DNA of 64,000 nucleotides. Origin: Streptomyces sp. NBC_00659. GTDB taxonomy: Bacteria > Actinomycetota > Actinomycetes > Streptomycetales > Streptomycetaceae. The stretch spans positions 7,316,001 through 7,380,000 of the forward strand of contig NZ_CP109031.1 of assembly GCF_036226925.1 (NCBI RefSeq), in the 5' to 3' direction. Position 1 is the stretch's first letter. Each line of letters begins with the position of its first letter. The position numbers and the translations under genes are program-made. A model generated the notes under the pieces. It made no database searches. It had not been told where the DNA came from and saw nothing but the letters and a program-made list of their open reading frames with translations. This document shows, one piece after another, positions 34,701 to 42,952 of this stretch.

Positions 34701-34796
34701 CCGACCCGTACGAGGGCACGTGGTGGCCACCCGCACCGTTGCCCTTCCAGCGGCAGGCTACGAGAACCATCGGCTCATCACGGGAAGGAAGAAGTC

Positions 34797-35033
34797 GTGT
34801 TCGACCACGTCACCGGGCTAAGCCCCGAGCAGGCCGCACACTGGGCCACGCTGGTCGAGCAGTCCCGACCAGTCCTTGAGAGCGACGGAATGGAGGCCGT
34901 CCAGACCCTCCTGGCCGAGCGCGGCATGAGTGTCATCCAGGCGATCGTCATCACCCGGGCCCTTCTGGGGCATGCGGAGACACCACTTCGAGTCGCCATC
35001 GACATCGTGGCCACGAGCAAGGCTCGGCAATAG
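34797..35033 (+). CDS. Small hypothetical protein (78 aa)
   Basis: A GTG start with a good GGAAGGAAG site upstream. The 78-residue product is predicted mostly helical (GLSPEQAAHWATLVEQ, AVQTLLAERGMSVIQAIVITRALLG, AIDIVATSKARQ), and lacks membrane segments. I do not recognise a family. It lies downstream of the nuclease-like gene, separated by a terminator-like hairpin, so it is probably transcribed separately. Confidence 0.6.
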   Translation: MFDHVTGLSPEQAAHWATLVEQSRPVLESDGMEAVQTLLAERGMSVIQAIVITRALLGHAETPLRVAIDIVATSKARQ

Positions 35034-35063
35034 GTTCAGAGAAACGGCTCGTTCCCATTCACT

Positions 35064-35228
35064 GGGGATCTGCTCGGCGAACGTCACCGCCGAACAACGG
35101 GCGGTGAGGCCTTTGAAACGGCGCACTGTCAGCTCGATCGCGACCGGGGCACCGCCGACGGGAACGTCAGCGAGTCGTCTCAAGTACCGGCCGAGCACTC
35201 GCCATGACGGCATCGTGCACGCCGGGCA
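35064..35228 (-). pseudogene. ISL3-family transposase fragment
   Basis: On the minus strand, CPACTMPSWRVLGRYLRRLADVP and the following GGAPVAIELTVRRF... TFAEQIP read like the N-terminal zinc-finger and adjacent region of ISL3 transposases (usually CPxCG.xS..VHSRY.R.LAD...G..V.I.L.VRRF.C....C...TFAEQ). The second Cys pair is damaged and the rest of the transposase is absent. It is about 55 codons of decayed insertion sequence. Confidence 0.55.
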
Positions 35229-35491
35229 TCTCGCCGGGAGCGTACATCCCCAAAACACCCGTCCTGAAAGTGGATCAGGCCCTGCACGCTGTCGAGAAGG
35301 CCGGCGTCAACCGGTGCTCGCTGGGCGGCGCCGTCCAAGAGGCGGAGCCGCTGCTGAACGGGTTCGACTGCGGTTTCGGCCCCGACAGCTGAGATCCCGT
35401 ATCCCGAAGGCACGGCAAGCCACCGGCCACAGGATCGGCAGCTTGCTCTCCTTGTGGAAGAGCGTGAACGGCGGGTCGGCGAAGACGAAGC

Positions 35492-35513
35492 GGGCCCACC
35501 CTGGGGTGGGCCC
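35492..35513 (-). terminator. Terminator hairpin downstream of the 66-aa gene
   Basis: Perfect 9-bp stem GGGCCCACC / GGTGGGCCC with loop CTGG, starting 9 bases past the stop codon at 35523 on the minus strand. It is well placed to end that transcript. Confidence 0.65.
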
Positions 35514-35522
35514 GTCGCAGCG

Positions 35523-35723
35523 TCAGCGGCGGCTCTCCCACCACAGGACGAGCAGGGTCACGGCGCCGCTGCCGAGCTTGTACGCAGCGCCCTGCAGGAA
35601 CTCGCCCGGGACGTTGCGTCCCTGCTGGGCCATCCATTTCCGCAGGTGACGGGTGGTTTTGGTGCGGCGCTTGCCCCAGCGGGACGGGTGCTTGGGCGAG
35701 CGTTTCGCGTTACTCTCCTCCAT
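35523..35723 (-). CDS. Small basic hypothetical protein (66 aa)
   Basis: ATG at 35723 follows GAGAGGAA on the minus strand. The 66-residue product has a strongly basic front (NAKRSPKHPSRWGKRRTKTTRHLRKW), quoted only as composition evidence over about residues 5-30, and a short hydrophobic end (GSGAVTLLVLWWESRR). A terminator hairpin follows directly. I recognise no family. The ribosome binding site, compact fit and terminator support it as real. Confidence 0.5.
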   Translation of the reverse strand: MEESNAKRSPKHPSRWGKRRTKTTRHLRKWMAQQGRNVPGEFLQGAAYKLGSGAVTLLVLWWESRR

Positions 35724-36033
35724 ACGGAGTTCCTCTCGTTGATAGGCGTGCGGGAACATCGCGCAGGGAGCCCTCCCAACTCAGTGGCCTACGAAACCCG
35801 TTGGGGACGCAGGGCTCCTTCTGCGCGTTTCGGGAAGTCTGGCGACGGCCTCCGACACCCGGTGATCTCCTGTCGGGCCCGGCAACGCCCGGCAACGCCG
35901 AGCCATTTCCGGCAACATCCAACTACCGGTGGCCGTGATGAAACCGCAGGTGGAGCCACACTGACCTCTGGAACGTGCAGCACGTCACACGCATGTTCCG
36001 TCGGCGTGATCCGCGGTCTCATTTCCGGCAGGG
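35724..36033. other. Intergenic region, nothing clear
   Basis: About 310 bases between the small basic gene and the end of the sigma-partner gene. Open frames here have no recognisable protein features. It should hold the promoter of the 66-residue gene near 35740-35800. Confidence 0.4.
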
Positions 36034-36705
36034 TCAGCGGCGGGTGAAGTCGTGCATCAGATCCGCGAGACGCTGATCGGGGCGCTGGACGATGATGCAG
36101 GAGTCGGTCTTCGCGGTGGCCAGGCGGTCGACCTCCATCTCCAGTCCCCCGGTGGGGGCGCTGGCGAGGCTGGCGCCGGTCCTGCGGACGTACAACGCGA
36201 CGGCTTCCAGGGTGTCGAGGAAGGTGCCGTCGGGGGCTTCGGAGTCGAGGACGTCGTCGGTGACCTCGTGCAGCCAGTGCCGTGCCTCGCGGGATTCACC
36301 GAGGGCGAGGTGATGCAGGTGCAGGCAGTAGGCGGCGGCGCGGTGGCCGGCCCCGGCGGCGAGCTGCCACCAGAACTGCGCGCTCTCGCGGTGGTCGGTC
36401 AGGTGGAGCAGGCAGGCGAAGACGAGGGCGCCGTCAACGTCCAGGTGGCTGTGGTCTGCGGGCGTTTCGGGTTCCTGGGCGAGTCGGTCGACGTGGTCGG
36501 CGGCGTCGGGCCTGTTGAGGATCCAGCGGCACACCACGGACAGCCGTTGTCCGGCCTGGGCGGCGCGGACGGTGTCCGGGTGCGGCTTGGCCGCGACGGT
36601 GGCGGCGTCGGCGGCGAGGCGGCGCAGGGCGGCGCCGACGTCGAAGGCGCCACGCGGACCGGTGGCGATACGGGCGTCGGCCAGAAGTTCATCGATGGCG
36701 GTCAC
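36034..36705 (-). CDS. Hypothetical protein coupled to a sigma-like factor
   Basis: A 223-residue, mostly helical protein with no membrane segment. It has repeated helical hairpins (AQFWWQLAAGAGHRAAAYCLHLHHLALGE region, about 110-140) that suggest a TPR/Sel1-like fold. Its ATG overlaps the sigma-like gene stop by 4 bases (ATGA), so both are made together. A role as a partner or modulator of the sigma-like protein is inference from coupling. Confidence 0.7.
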   Translation of the reverse strand: MTAIDELLADARIATGPRGAFDVGAALRRLAADAATVAAKPHPDTVRAAQAGQRLSVVCRWILNRPDAADHVDRLAQEPETPADHSHLDVDGALVFACLLHLTDHRESAQFWWQLAAGAGHRAAAYCLHLHHLALGESREARHWLHEVTDDVLDSEAPDGTFLDTLEAVALYVRRTGASLASAPTGGLEMEVDRLATAKTDSCIIVQRPDQRLADLMHDFTRR

Positions 36706-37304
36706 TGTCCTGCCCCCTTCTTGCTCTTGCCGGGCGCCGCAGGCAGGCCCAGCCGGATGCGCAGGCGTTCCTTGCCCTTGCGTCCGTGGTAGTCGACGGT
36801 GCGGATGTCCAGGCCCATGTAGCGGGCGATCCGCTTGGTGGAGTAGCCGAGCAGGTGGCGCAGGACGGTCACGGTGAACTGGCGGGTGGGCAGCTCCAGG
36901 ATCGCCTCGTACAGGCCGCCGGCGCTGCTGCTGAGCTCCAGTTGGCTGCGGACCGCCTCCAGGTTCATGGCTATCGGGCCGTTGATGAGGAACGCCGGCG
37001 GGCGTCCGTCCTCGTCGAGGCGGCGGGTGACACCGCGGTGCAGTACCGCAAGGGTCTGCTGTTCGAGGTCGCCCTGCTGCAGCAGTTCGTCCCAGCCTCC
37101 CAGGATCTCCAGGAACACCTGGTGGACCACCTGTTCGGCAACCCGTCGGCTGCCGAGGTGGATCTCTGCGAAGTCGTGGAAAAACTCCTGGTGCCCCAGG
37201 TAGAAGCCCTCGAAATCGAGGGGCAGTTCGGGCGGGGCCTGGACGGGCCGGCCGTGGCCGCCCTCCCGGGGCGATACGTCAGTGGTGACGTCGCCGTTGC
37301 CCAT
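36702..37304 (-). CDS. Sigma-70-like (ECF-type) regulatory protein
   Basis: A 200-residue protein. About residues 30-75 (FEGFYLGHQEFFHDFAEIHLG) resemble region 2 only weakly. About 135-185 resembles region 4 with a helix-turn-helix: LPTRQFTVTVLRHLLGYSTK and RIARYMGLDIRTVDYHGRKG. The tail is basic. It may be a divergent ECF sigma or a transcription regulator with a sigma-like HTH. It is the first gene of a two-gene operon. An inverted repeat lies 180 bases upstream. Confidence 0.7.
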   Translation of the reverse strand: MGNGDVTTDVSPREGGHGRPVQAPPELPLDFEGFYLGHQEFFHDFAEIHLGSRRVAEQVVHQVFLEILGGWDELLQQGDLEQQTLAVLHRGVTRRLDEDGRPPAFLINGPIAMNLEAVRSQLELSSSAGGLYEAILELPTRQFTVTVLRHLLGYSTKRIARYMGLDIRTVDYHGRKGKERLRIRLGLPAAPGKSKKGAGQ

Positions 37305-38101
37305 GCAGTCCTCCAGGCGGTGAACCGGCCTCTCCGTTGAGGCCGGCGGGTTGGGACGCGGGCCAACTGGCCCGCGTGAGCGCCTCGTTGGGTCGGGCCC
37401 TCACGCACCACCCTGTCGCTTTTCGGGTCCTGAAACTCATGTGGTTCTCGAAAATCGTGACCCTGCGATCTTCTCCATAAACGGAACGTGATTCCGGTAT
37501 GGGATCGCACGTTCGAATATGGGGGTGAGCTGCGGCGATGCAGGCAGGCGTGAAAGTCCTGATTTCTGGAACCGCCGGGCTCGTGGCGCAGGTCACATCG
37601 TCCTCGGTACTTCGTGGACATCCCGTGAAGCGCAAGCCGTCACAGGTGGCCGTTGTGCGCGCAGAGCAGATCTGCCGTCACCCGATCGGGGAAGGCGGAG
37701 TGTTGCGGGTGAACAGTGCGACGTCGGCCGGATGTGGCCCGTTCCGGGGCGGGGCACGTTTGATTCTCCCCGGATTCTCCCCAGGGATGACCCTGGCTGC
37801 GGGCAGGGAGGGGTGGGAACCCGGTGCGTATGAGGTGCCGGCTCTGACCTGCGGAAAAGGGAGCTTTGTCGGTGGAGGCCGGCGACTTGGCCCGGGGCTG
37901 ACTCCGGCAACCCGGTACGGGCAGGGCCCCGAACGCGGCCACTGCGGCACTACGGCACTGCTGGCCGTACTGGCCGGCAGGTTCACCGTTGTTCTGTTCG
38001 TGGCTGTGGCCGTGGCCCGGCCGTGGCCCGCCTGTGGAAGACCCGATCGTCTGGGGTGCCCAAGGCCTTCACGGCATGTCCGGCCGCGACCCGGGGCCTC
38101 T
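37305..38101. other. Intergenic region without a supported gene
   Basis: About 800 bases. The long plus-strand open frame running through here continues antisense to the DUF2071 gene, with proline/arginine-rich low-complexity content, and was judged non-coding. The region contains the inverted repeat at 37484-37514 and a local repeat of GATTCTCCCC at 37762-37780. Confidence 0.5.
37484..37514. promoter_or_regulatory. Inverted repeat upstream of the sigma-like gene
   Basis: Arms GAACGTG (37484-37490) and CACGTTC (37508-37514) with a 17-base spacer, in an AT-richer stretch about 180 bases before the sigma-like start. The arms are half of a plausible operator. The function is untested. Confidence 0.4.
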
Positions 38102-38860
38102 TCATGGAGTCGGCGACGATGTTCGACGGGACCGGATCGGGAACCCGAGGCGGACAGGGACACCGGGCGAGTACAGGACGCTGACCGGGGCGTCACGGGG
38201 CGCGGGGATCCCGGCCGCCACGAGCAGGTTCTCCTCGCACGTGATCAGCTCGGCGCGGTACAGGGGCCAGCGCGGGTGGTCGTTGGGAAGATACTCCGAG
38301 CCGCCGAAGAACGCGTTGTGCATACCCCACCGGGCAGTGAGGAAGTGCTCCAGCTCGGTGGGCTCCTCGATGCGTTCACCGGTGCGCACGGTGATCCGGC
38401 TGTGCGCCCCTCGAGGGCCGGGCCGGCGGCGGGAACTCGAGTACGCGACGGTGTCCCCGTCGGACCGTATGTCCATCCGCGACCACAGATACGGCAGCCG
38501 AAACCCGAGACGCCCGATCAGCGCCGGGAGCAGCCGTGCCGCGTCCATCGACCGGAAGACGACCCCGCGACGCCCCTGCGCGTCGACCGAGTAGAGCCGC
38601 ACGTTGGTCTCCGGGAAGGATCCGAGGTACGGCATCCCGGGCAGGCGCAGCAGTCCGACCTTGTGCATCCGAAAGGCGACGAGCCCCACGTGGGCAACCC
38701 CGTGATGGGTATCGGGGACGGTCCCGCTCGGCAACAGCCCGGCGACGGCGTCGGGTTCGACGGCCCAGTGGATGAACGTGAGGTCGAGCCACTGTTGGGT
38801 GAAGAGGGGACGGTCCACGGATGCGGGAGCGTCGGGCGTGACCGAGGCGGGCGATTGCAT
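38102..38860 (-). CDS. DUF2071 (YqjF-like) family protein
   Basis: A 252-residue protein. QQWLDLTFIHWAVEPDAVAGLLP at the N-terminus, THHGVAHVGLVAFRM, FPETNVRLYSVDAQGRRGVVFRSMDA and the late LEHFLTARWGMHNAF are the DUF2071 pattern (acetoacetate decarboxylase-like fold). The role is unknown. ATG 38860 is used. The frame continues upstream into IS110 transposase remains, which are not part of the gene. Confidence 0.8.
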   Translation of the reverse strand: MQSPASVTPDAPASVDRPLFTQQWLDLTFIHWAVEPDAVAGLLPSGTVPDTHHGVAHVGLVAFRMHKVGLLRLPGMPYLGSFPETNVRLYSVDAQGRRGVVFRSMDAARLLPALIGRLGFRLPYLWSRMDIRSDGDTVAYSSSRRRPGPRGAHSRITVRTGERIEEPTELEHFLTARWGMHNAFFGGSEYLPNDHPRWPLYRAELITCEENLLVAAGIPAPRDAPVSVLYSPGVPVRLGFPIRSRRTSSPTP

Positions 38861-38930
38861 GCCACCAGAATGACCGAAGCCACCAACACCAATGATCGGT
38901 CCGCGCGTTGAGCATGTGGTTCTCGGGGGG

Positions 38931-39127
38931 CCTCCATGTCCTTCGTCAAGCGAGGCGTGGGGTTCTGGGCTCATGGAAGGTTCCTCGTGGAAGGTGCCGT
39001 CGCGGAGCATCGCGAACAGCACGTCGATCCGCTGTCGGGCAAGGCGGAGGAGGGCTTGTGCGTGGGCCTTTCCGCGGGCCCGCGGCTCCTCATCAGCGGT
39101 CGAGTCGTCGTGCGGCCCCGGGCGGCC
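38931..39127 (-). mobile_element. IS110 internal-deletion remnant (about 200 bp)
   Basis: The minus strand encodes RARGKAHAQALLRLARQRID then VLFAMLRDGTFHEEP (about 38970-39082), which aligns with the last 40 residues of the intact IS110 transposase at 62543 (EGKRHIQAVLALARRRVNVL...). Directly before it, 39081-39127 matches 63811-63857 upstream of the intact transposase at 37 of 47 positions. The other side carries GCTTGAC followed by CAT, as beyond the intact copy. So both ends remain and almost the whole transposase is gone. Confidence 0.6.
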
Positions 39128-39193
39128 GGATGTCACAGGAACCATTGAAGGCAACCGCCCCAAGCCGTGCCCGGGCCAAACGGGGGGAGGGTT

Positions 39194-40339
39194 TCAGTTC
39201 GTGGCGTCGAGAGCTTCGTAGACGTGCCTGATGTAGCTGTGGGTGCGCTCCGAGCCGAGGATCCCGTCGCCCAGCCGGTTCATCGTGTACGCGAAGGTGA
39301 TGCGCCGGTCGAGGTCCATCATGACGACCGAACCGCCCCGGCCGACCCAGAAGCAGATCGTTCCGGTGGGCATGCCCGGCATCGTCCTCGGGTCGGCGAG
39401 CGCGTAGCCGATGCCCCAGCGCACGGGAACGCCCAGGACCAAGTCGACCCCGTCGGCCTGTACGTCGAAGATCTTGTCCACCGTGTCCGCGGAAAGGAGC
39501 CGGAAGCCGTCCGCCTCGCCGCGTCGTGAGATCACGGAGAGGGCACGGGCCATGCCTCGTGCGTTGCTGTGTCCGTTGAGGGCTCCGAGTTCGGCGTTGC
39601 GCCATTGCGGGGTGTCGACGTGCTCGTCCCGGGCGGGGCTTCCGAGCAGTGTCCTGGCGAAGATCGCCTCAGGGTCGAAATCGGCGGGTACTCCGGAGAT
39701 CTGCGGCGCCACCAGCCCGGCGATACGCGGCCAGTCGGCCTCCCGCGCACCGATCTGGACGTCGGCGTCCAGTCGTTTGGCGATCTCGGTGTCGACGAAC
39801 TCGGTCAGAGTGCGGCCACTGACGCGTCGGACGAGCTCTCCCACAAGCTGCCCCTGGGTCTGCATGTGGTAGCCCGCGGCGGTCCCCGGCTTCCACCAGG
39901 GCGCCTGTCCGGCCAGCCGGGCGCTCGCCGTCGGCCAATCGCAGAGGTCGTCCATGGTGAAGGGCTGCTGCCAGCCGGAGAGCCCTGACGTGTGCGCCAG
40001 GACGTGCCGCACCTCGACGTCCTGCTTGCCCTGGGCGCCGAACTCGGGCCAGTACTCCGCGACCGGGCGGTCAAGGTCCAGTGCCCCCCGATCGACGAGT
40101 ACGAGGGCGGCCAGACTGCTGAGGGTCTTGGTGGTCGACCACAGGGTGACCAACGTGTCCTCGCTCCACGGAACGGTCCGTGCCTCGTCGGCGTGCCCAC
40201 CCCATAGGTCGACTTCCATGACTCCGTCGACATCGACGGCGATCGACGCCCCCAGCTCGTCACCGGACTCGATGTGCGCTGCCAGTGCTGCTCGGACCGG
40301 TTCGAACCGGGCAGTGGTTTTTCCCTCGACGGTAGCCAT
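39194..40339 (-). CDS. Serine hydrolase, beta-lactamase/EstB esterase family
   Basis: A 381-residue class C beta-lactamase-fold protein. The catalytic Ser-x-x-Lys is STTK (about residue 68-71), and the family Tyr is in GYHMQTQGQLVGEL (about 156). HTSGLSGW and WGIGYALADP are also typical. It lacks a signal peptide, which fits cytoplasmic esterases of the EstB type more than a secreted beta-lactamase. ATG 40339 has a GGAGAA site. Confidence 0.87.
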   Translation of the reverse strand: MATVEGKTTARFEPVRAALAAHIESGDELGASIAVDVDGVMEVDLWGGHADEARTVPWSEDTLVTLWSTTKTLSSLAALVLVDRGALDLDRPVAEYWPEFGAQGKQDVEVRHVLAHTSGLSGWQQPFTMDDLCDWPTASARLAGQAPWWKPGTAAGYHMQTQGQLVGELVRRVSGRTLTEFVDTEIAKRLDADVQIGAREADWPRIAGLVAPQISGVPADFDPEAIFARTLLGSPARDEHVDTPQWRNAELGALNGHSNARGMARALSVISRRGEADGFRLLSADTVDKIFDVQADGVDLVLGVPVRWGIGYALADPRTMPGMPTGTICFWVGRGGSVVMMDLDRRITFAYTMNRLGDGILGSERTHSYIRHVYEALDATN

Positions 40340-40683
40340 GATTTTCTCCGCTGTGGACGACAGTCGTTCATGTGTTCAAACGATGAGTCGGCAACTTGGT
40401 TCACGCTCCGCGCCAGGACTTGGAGGAAACGGTCCTTTCGCCGGTGGGGCGACTCGCCGTGAACTGTCGTACGCAGCCGTCATCCCGGGGCATGTCATCA
40501 GGCGCCGTCAGTGACCGCCGGGTTCGGCCCTCGGTACTGGTGGACTCACGTATTCGACTGCGGTGCGCCCACCTCGCTGACGCTCCGGCGTGCTCCGGCC
40601 GTCCGCCCTCGTGTGTGACGGGGATCACGGCGAGGGTAAAACCTGCCGTCCGGGCCGGGCGTCTAGAGGGTGTGAGATCAGCG
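40340..40683. other. Divergent promoter region
   Basis: 344 bases between the serine hydrolase and the ECF sigma gene, which point away from each other, so both promoters should lie here. No operator was recognised. The ECF start is preceded at 40658-40683 by a region without an obvious strong ribosome site. Confidence 0.45.
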
Positions 40684-41232
40684 ATGAAGGCACCCGGCGA
40701 ACCAGACGAGGAACGTCTCGTCCGGATGGTGGCCAGGGGCGACCGTGCCGCGTTCGAGGAGCTGTACCGGCGTACATCGCCATGGATGGCGGTGCGGCTG
40801 CGCCGCCGCTGCGCGGACGACGAGATCGTCGCCGAGGTCATGCAGGAGACGTATCTGGCGGTGTGGCGCGCGGCGGGTGCGTTCGCGGGGTCCTCGGTGG
40901 GCGGGACCGCCGTCGGCTGGCTGTGGACCATCGCGGCACGCCGCCTCGTCGACGCCTTCCGGCGCAGGGCGCACCACGCCGGGCCGCCGCCGACCGCCGC
41001 TCCCCCCGACGCGGTGCCCGCCGCCGAGGACGAGGTGCTCGCGACGACCGTCGGCGGTGACGTCGGCGACGCGCTGCGACGCCTCGCGCCGGAGCTCAGG
41101 CAGGTACTGCAGGCCATGGTGCTCGACGGGCTGTCCGTCCGGGAGACCGCGGTCCTGCTCGGGCTGCCCGAGGGCACGGTCAAGACCCGTGCCCGCCGGG
41201 CCCGGAACGTCATCCGGAAGGAGCTGGCATGA
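40684..41232 (+). CDS. ECF RNA polymerase sigma factor
   Basis: A 182-residue ECF sigma. Region 2 spans about 12-80 (AAFEELYRRTSPWMAVRLRR, EVMQETYLAVWRAAGAF, WLWTIAARRLVDAFRRR). Region 4 spans about 125-180 (LRRLAPELRQVLQAMVLDGLS, LGLPEGTVKTRARRARNVIR). It heads a five-gene cluster with a zinc-finger membrane protein and an ABC transporter, all overlapping, so its targets probably include its own operon. ATG 40684 was chosen because the longer frame from 40396 has no domain support. Confidence 0.9.
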   Translation: MKAPGEPDEERLVRMVARGDRAAFEELYRRTSPWMAVRLRRRCADDEIVAEVMQETYLAVWRAAGAFAGSSVGGTAVGWLWTIAARRLVDAFRRRAHHAGPPPTAAPPDAVPAAEDEVLATTVGGDVGDALRRLAPELRQVLQAMVLDGLSVRETAVLLGLPEGTVKTRARRARNVIRKELA

Positions 41233-42047
41233 ATGTGGAGCACGCGTCGATGCGGATCATCGACGGGTACGCGCGCGGTGACACGGACCTCGCCGCCGAC
41301 GAGGTGTGGGCCCTGGAGGCCCACCTGGAGGCGTGCCGGGTGTGCCGTGACCGGCTGTCGACCGCCGTCACGGCCGAGGCGCCCGTCGTGGCGGCGCTGG
41401 TCGGCACCGTGTGGTCCGGCCTGGAGCCTCAGTTGGCCACGGCCGTCACGATGCCGTCGCGCAGGCGCCGGCCGGCGCGGCTGTCGGTGTGGATGACGCC
41501 GGTGATGGTGCCGTGGCTGGCCATGGTCGCGAGCGTGACGCTGCTCGCGCTGCTGCTGGACGTGGCCGACACCGGTACCGGCGAGGTGTCGCTGGTGCTG
41601 CTGCTCGCCCCGGTCCTGCCCGTCCTCGGCGTCGCGGCGTCGTGGTCGCGCGGCCTGGACCCGGCGTACGAGCTGACGGCCTCCGTGCCCAGGGCCGGGC
41701 TCCACCTGCTGCTGCGGCGCACCGCGTCCGTACTCGTCGTGGTCGTCCCCGCGCTGCTGGCGGGCGGATGGGTGACGGGGACGACGGCCGCGCAGTGGCT
41801 GCTGCCCTGCCTCGCCTTCACCTCGGCGACTCTGGCGCTCGGCGGCGTCGTCGGCGTGACCCGCGCCGCCGTCGCGCTCGTGGCGTTGTGGGCCGCCGTG
41901 ATCGTGGCGCCGACCCTGGCCGCCGGCCGTACGGCCTTCGCCCTGCGGACGGACGGTCTGCCGGTGTGGGGCCTGATCCTCGCGCTCGGCGTCGGTGTCG
42001 TGATCGTCCGCAGGGACGCGTACTCCGTGCTGGGAGCCCATCGATGA
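41229..42047 (+). CDS. Zinc-finger membrane protein, likely anti-sigma factor
   Basis: A 272-residue protein. The N-terminal zf-HC2 motif is H-x3-C-x2-C (EAHLEACRVCRDRL, about 31-44), followed by about six membrane segments from about 88 onward. Its ATG overlaps the sigma stop by 4 bases, the usual sigma/anti-sigma arrangement. It probably holds the sigma factor at the membrane, but the multi-pass membrane part is larger than in most simple anti-sigmas. Confidence 0.82.
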   Translation: MNVEHASMRIIDGYARGDTDLAADEVWALEAHLEACRVCRDRLSTAVTAEAPVVAALVGTVWSGLEPQLATAVTMPSRRRRPARLSVWMTPVMVPWLAMVASVTLLALLLDVADTGTGEVSLVLLLAPVLPVLGVAASWSRGLDPAYELTASVPRAGLHLLLRRTASVLVVVVPALLAGGWVTGTTAAQWLLPCLAFTSATLALGGVVGVTRAAVALVALWAAVIVAPTLAAGRTAFALRTDGLPVWGLILALGVGVVIVRRDAYSVLGAHR

Positions 42048-42142
42048 CCATCGGAAAGGAACAGCCGTACCCGGAACCCCTGGGCCCCACCGATCTTACG
42101 AATGACCGGTTCAGACCCACATCAAGAAAGGTAGGGAACCAC

Positions 42143-42952
42143 ATGACGTCCGCCGTGAGCGCGGCCGACATCGCACCGACGGCCTACGCCTGGGAGATCC
42201 GGGCCACCGGGCTGAAGGTCAGGGCCGGAAGGAAACGGATGGCCGTCGACGGGCTCGACCTGTCCCTGGGCACCGGCGTACACGGTCTCCTCGGACCCAA
42301 CGGGGCGGGAAAGACCACCCTTATCCGGACGCTGGCCACCGTACTGCGCCCCACCGAGGGCACCCTCGAACTGCTCGGCGAGCCCGCAGGCCGCCTGGGC
42401 GAGCAGCGTGCGCTGCGTCGCCGGATCGGCTATCTGCCGCAGGAGTTCGGCTACTACAGACGGTTCACGGTGCGCGAGTTCATCGAGTACATGGCGTGGT
42501 TGAAGGAGGTGCCCAAGGCGGACATCCCCGCCGCGGTGCAACGCGCCGTGGAGCGGGTGGGGTTGGCGGACCGCGCCGACGAGAGGATGAAGGCACTGTC
42601 GGGCGGCATGGTGCGACGGGTCGGCATCGCCCAGGCCATCGTCAACGACCCGGCGATCCTGCTGCTGGACGAGCCGACGGCCGGCCTGGACCCGGCGCAG
42701 CGGCTGCGTTTCCGCGGACTGCTGCAAGAACTGGGCGAGGACACGTGCGTGGTCGTCTCGACCCATCTGGTCGAGGACGTCGCCGCCGCGTGCACCGACG
42801 TGGTGCTCTTCGCCGAGGGCCGGCTCGTCTTCCAGGGACCTCCGGACGAGCTGGCCTCGGCGGGCGGCCCGGAGCACGTGGGCGACAGCCCGCTGGAGCG
42901 CGGCTACTCGGCGCTGCTGCTCAACACCGAGCAGGAAAGGGGCACATGGTGA
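42143..42952 (+). CDS. ABC transporter ATP-binding protein
   Basis: A 269-residue ATPase. Walker A GLLGPNGAGKTTL, Q-loop YLPQEFGYY, signature LSGGMVRRVGIAQA, Walker B ILLLDEPTAGLDP and switch His in VVVSTHLVED are all present. ATG 42143 has a good site (AAGGTAGGGAA). An upstream in-frame ATG at 42044 overlaps the previous stop (ATGA) and would add 33 residues of unlikely sequence. Its partner permease follows with a 7-base overlap. The substrate is unknown. Confidence 0.9.
   Translation: MTSAVSAADIAPTAYAWEIRATGLKVRAGRKRMAVDGLDLSLGTGVHGLLGPNGAGKTTLIRTLATVLRPTEGTLELLGEPAGRLGEQRALRRRIGYLPQEFGYYRRFTVREFIEYMAWLKEVPKADIPAAVQRAVERVGLADRADERMKALSGGMVRRVGIAQAIVNDPAILLLDEPTAGLDPAQRLRFRGLLQELGEDTCVVVSTHLVEDVAAACTDVVLFAEGRLVFQGPPDELASAGGPEHVGDSPLERGYSALLLNTEQERGTW

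Noticed and set aside
35204..35460. Possible gene fragments around 35204-35460 (plus and minus)
   Set aside because: Short frames without ribosome sites or recognisable motifs. Probably decayed sequence next to the ISL3 fossil.
37538..38911. A 457-codon plus-strand open frame
   Set aside because: It runs antisense through the DUF2071 gene, has no domain or ribosome-site support and is Pro/Arg-rich, typical of high-GC shadow frames.
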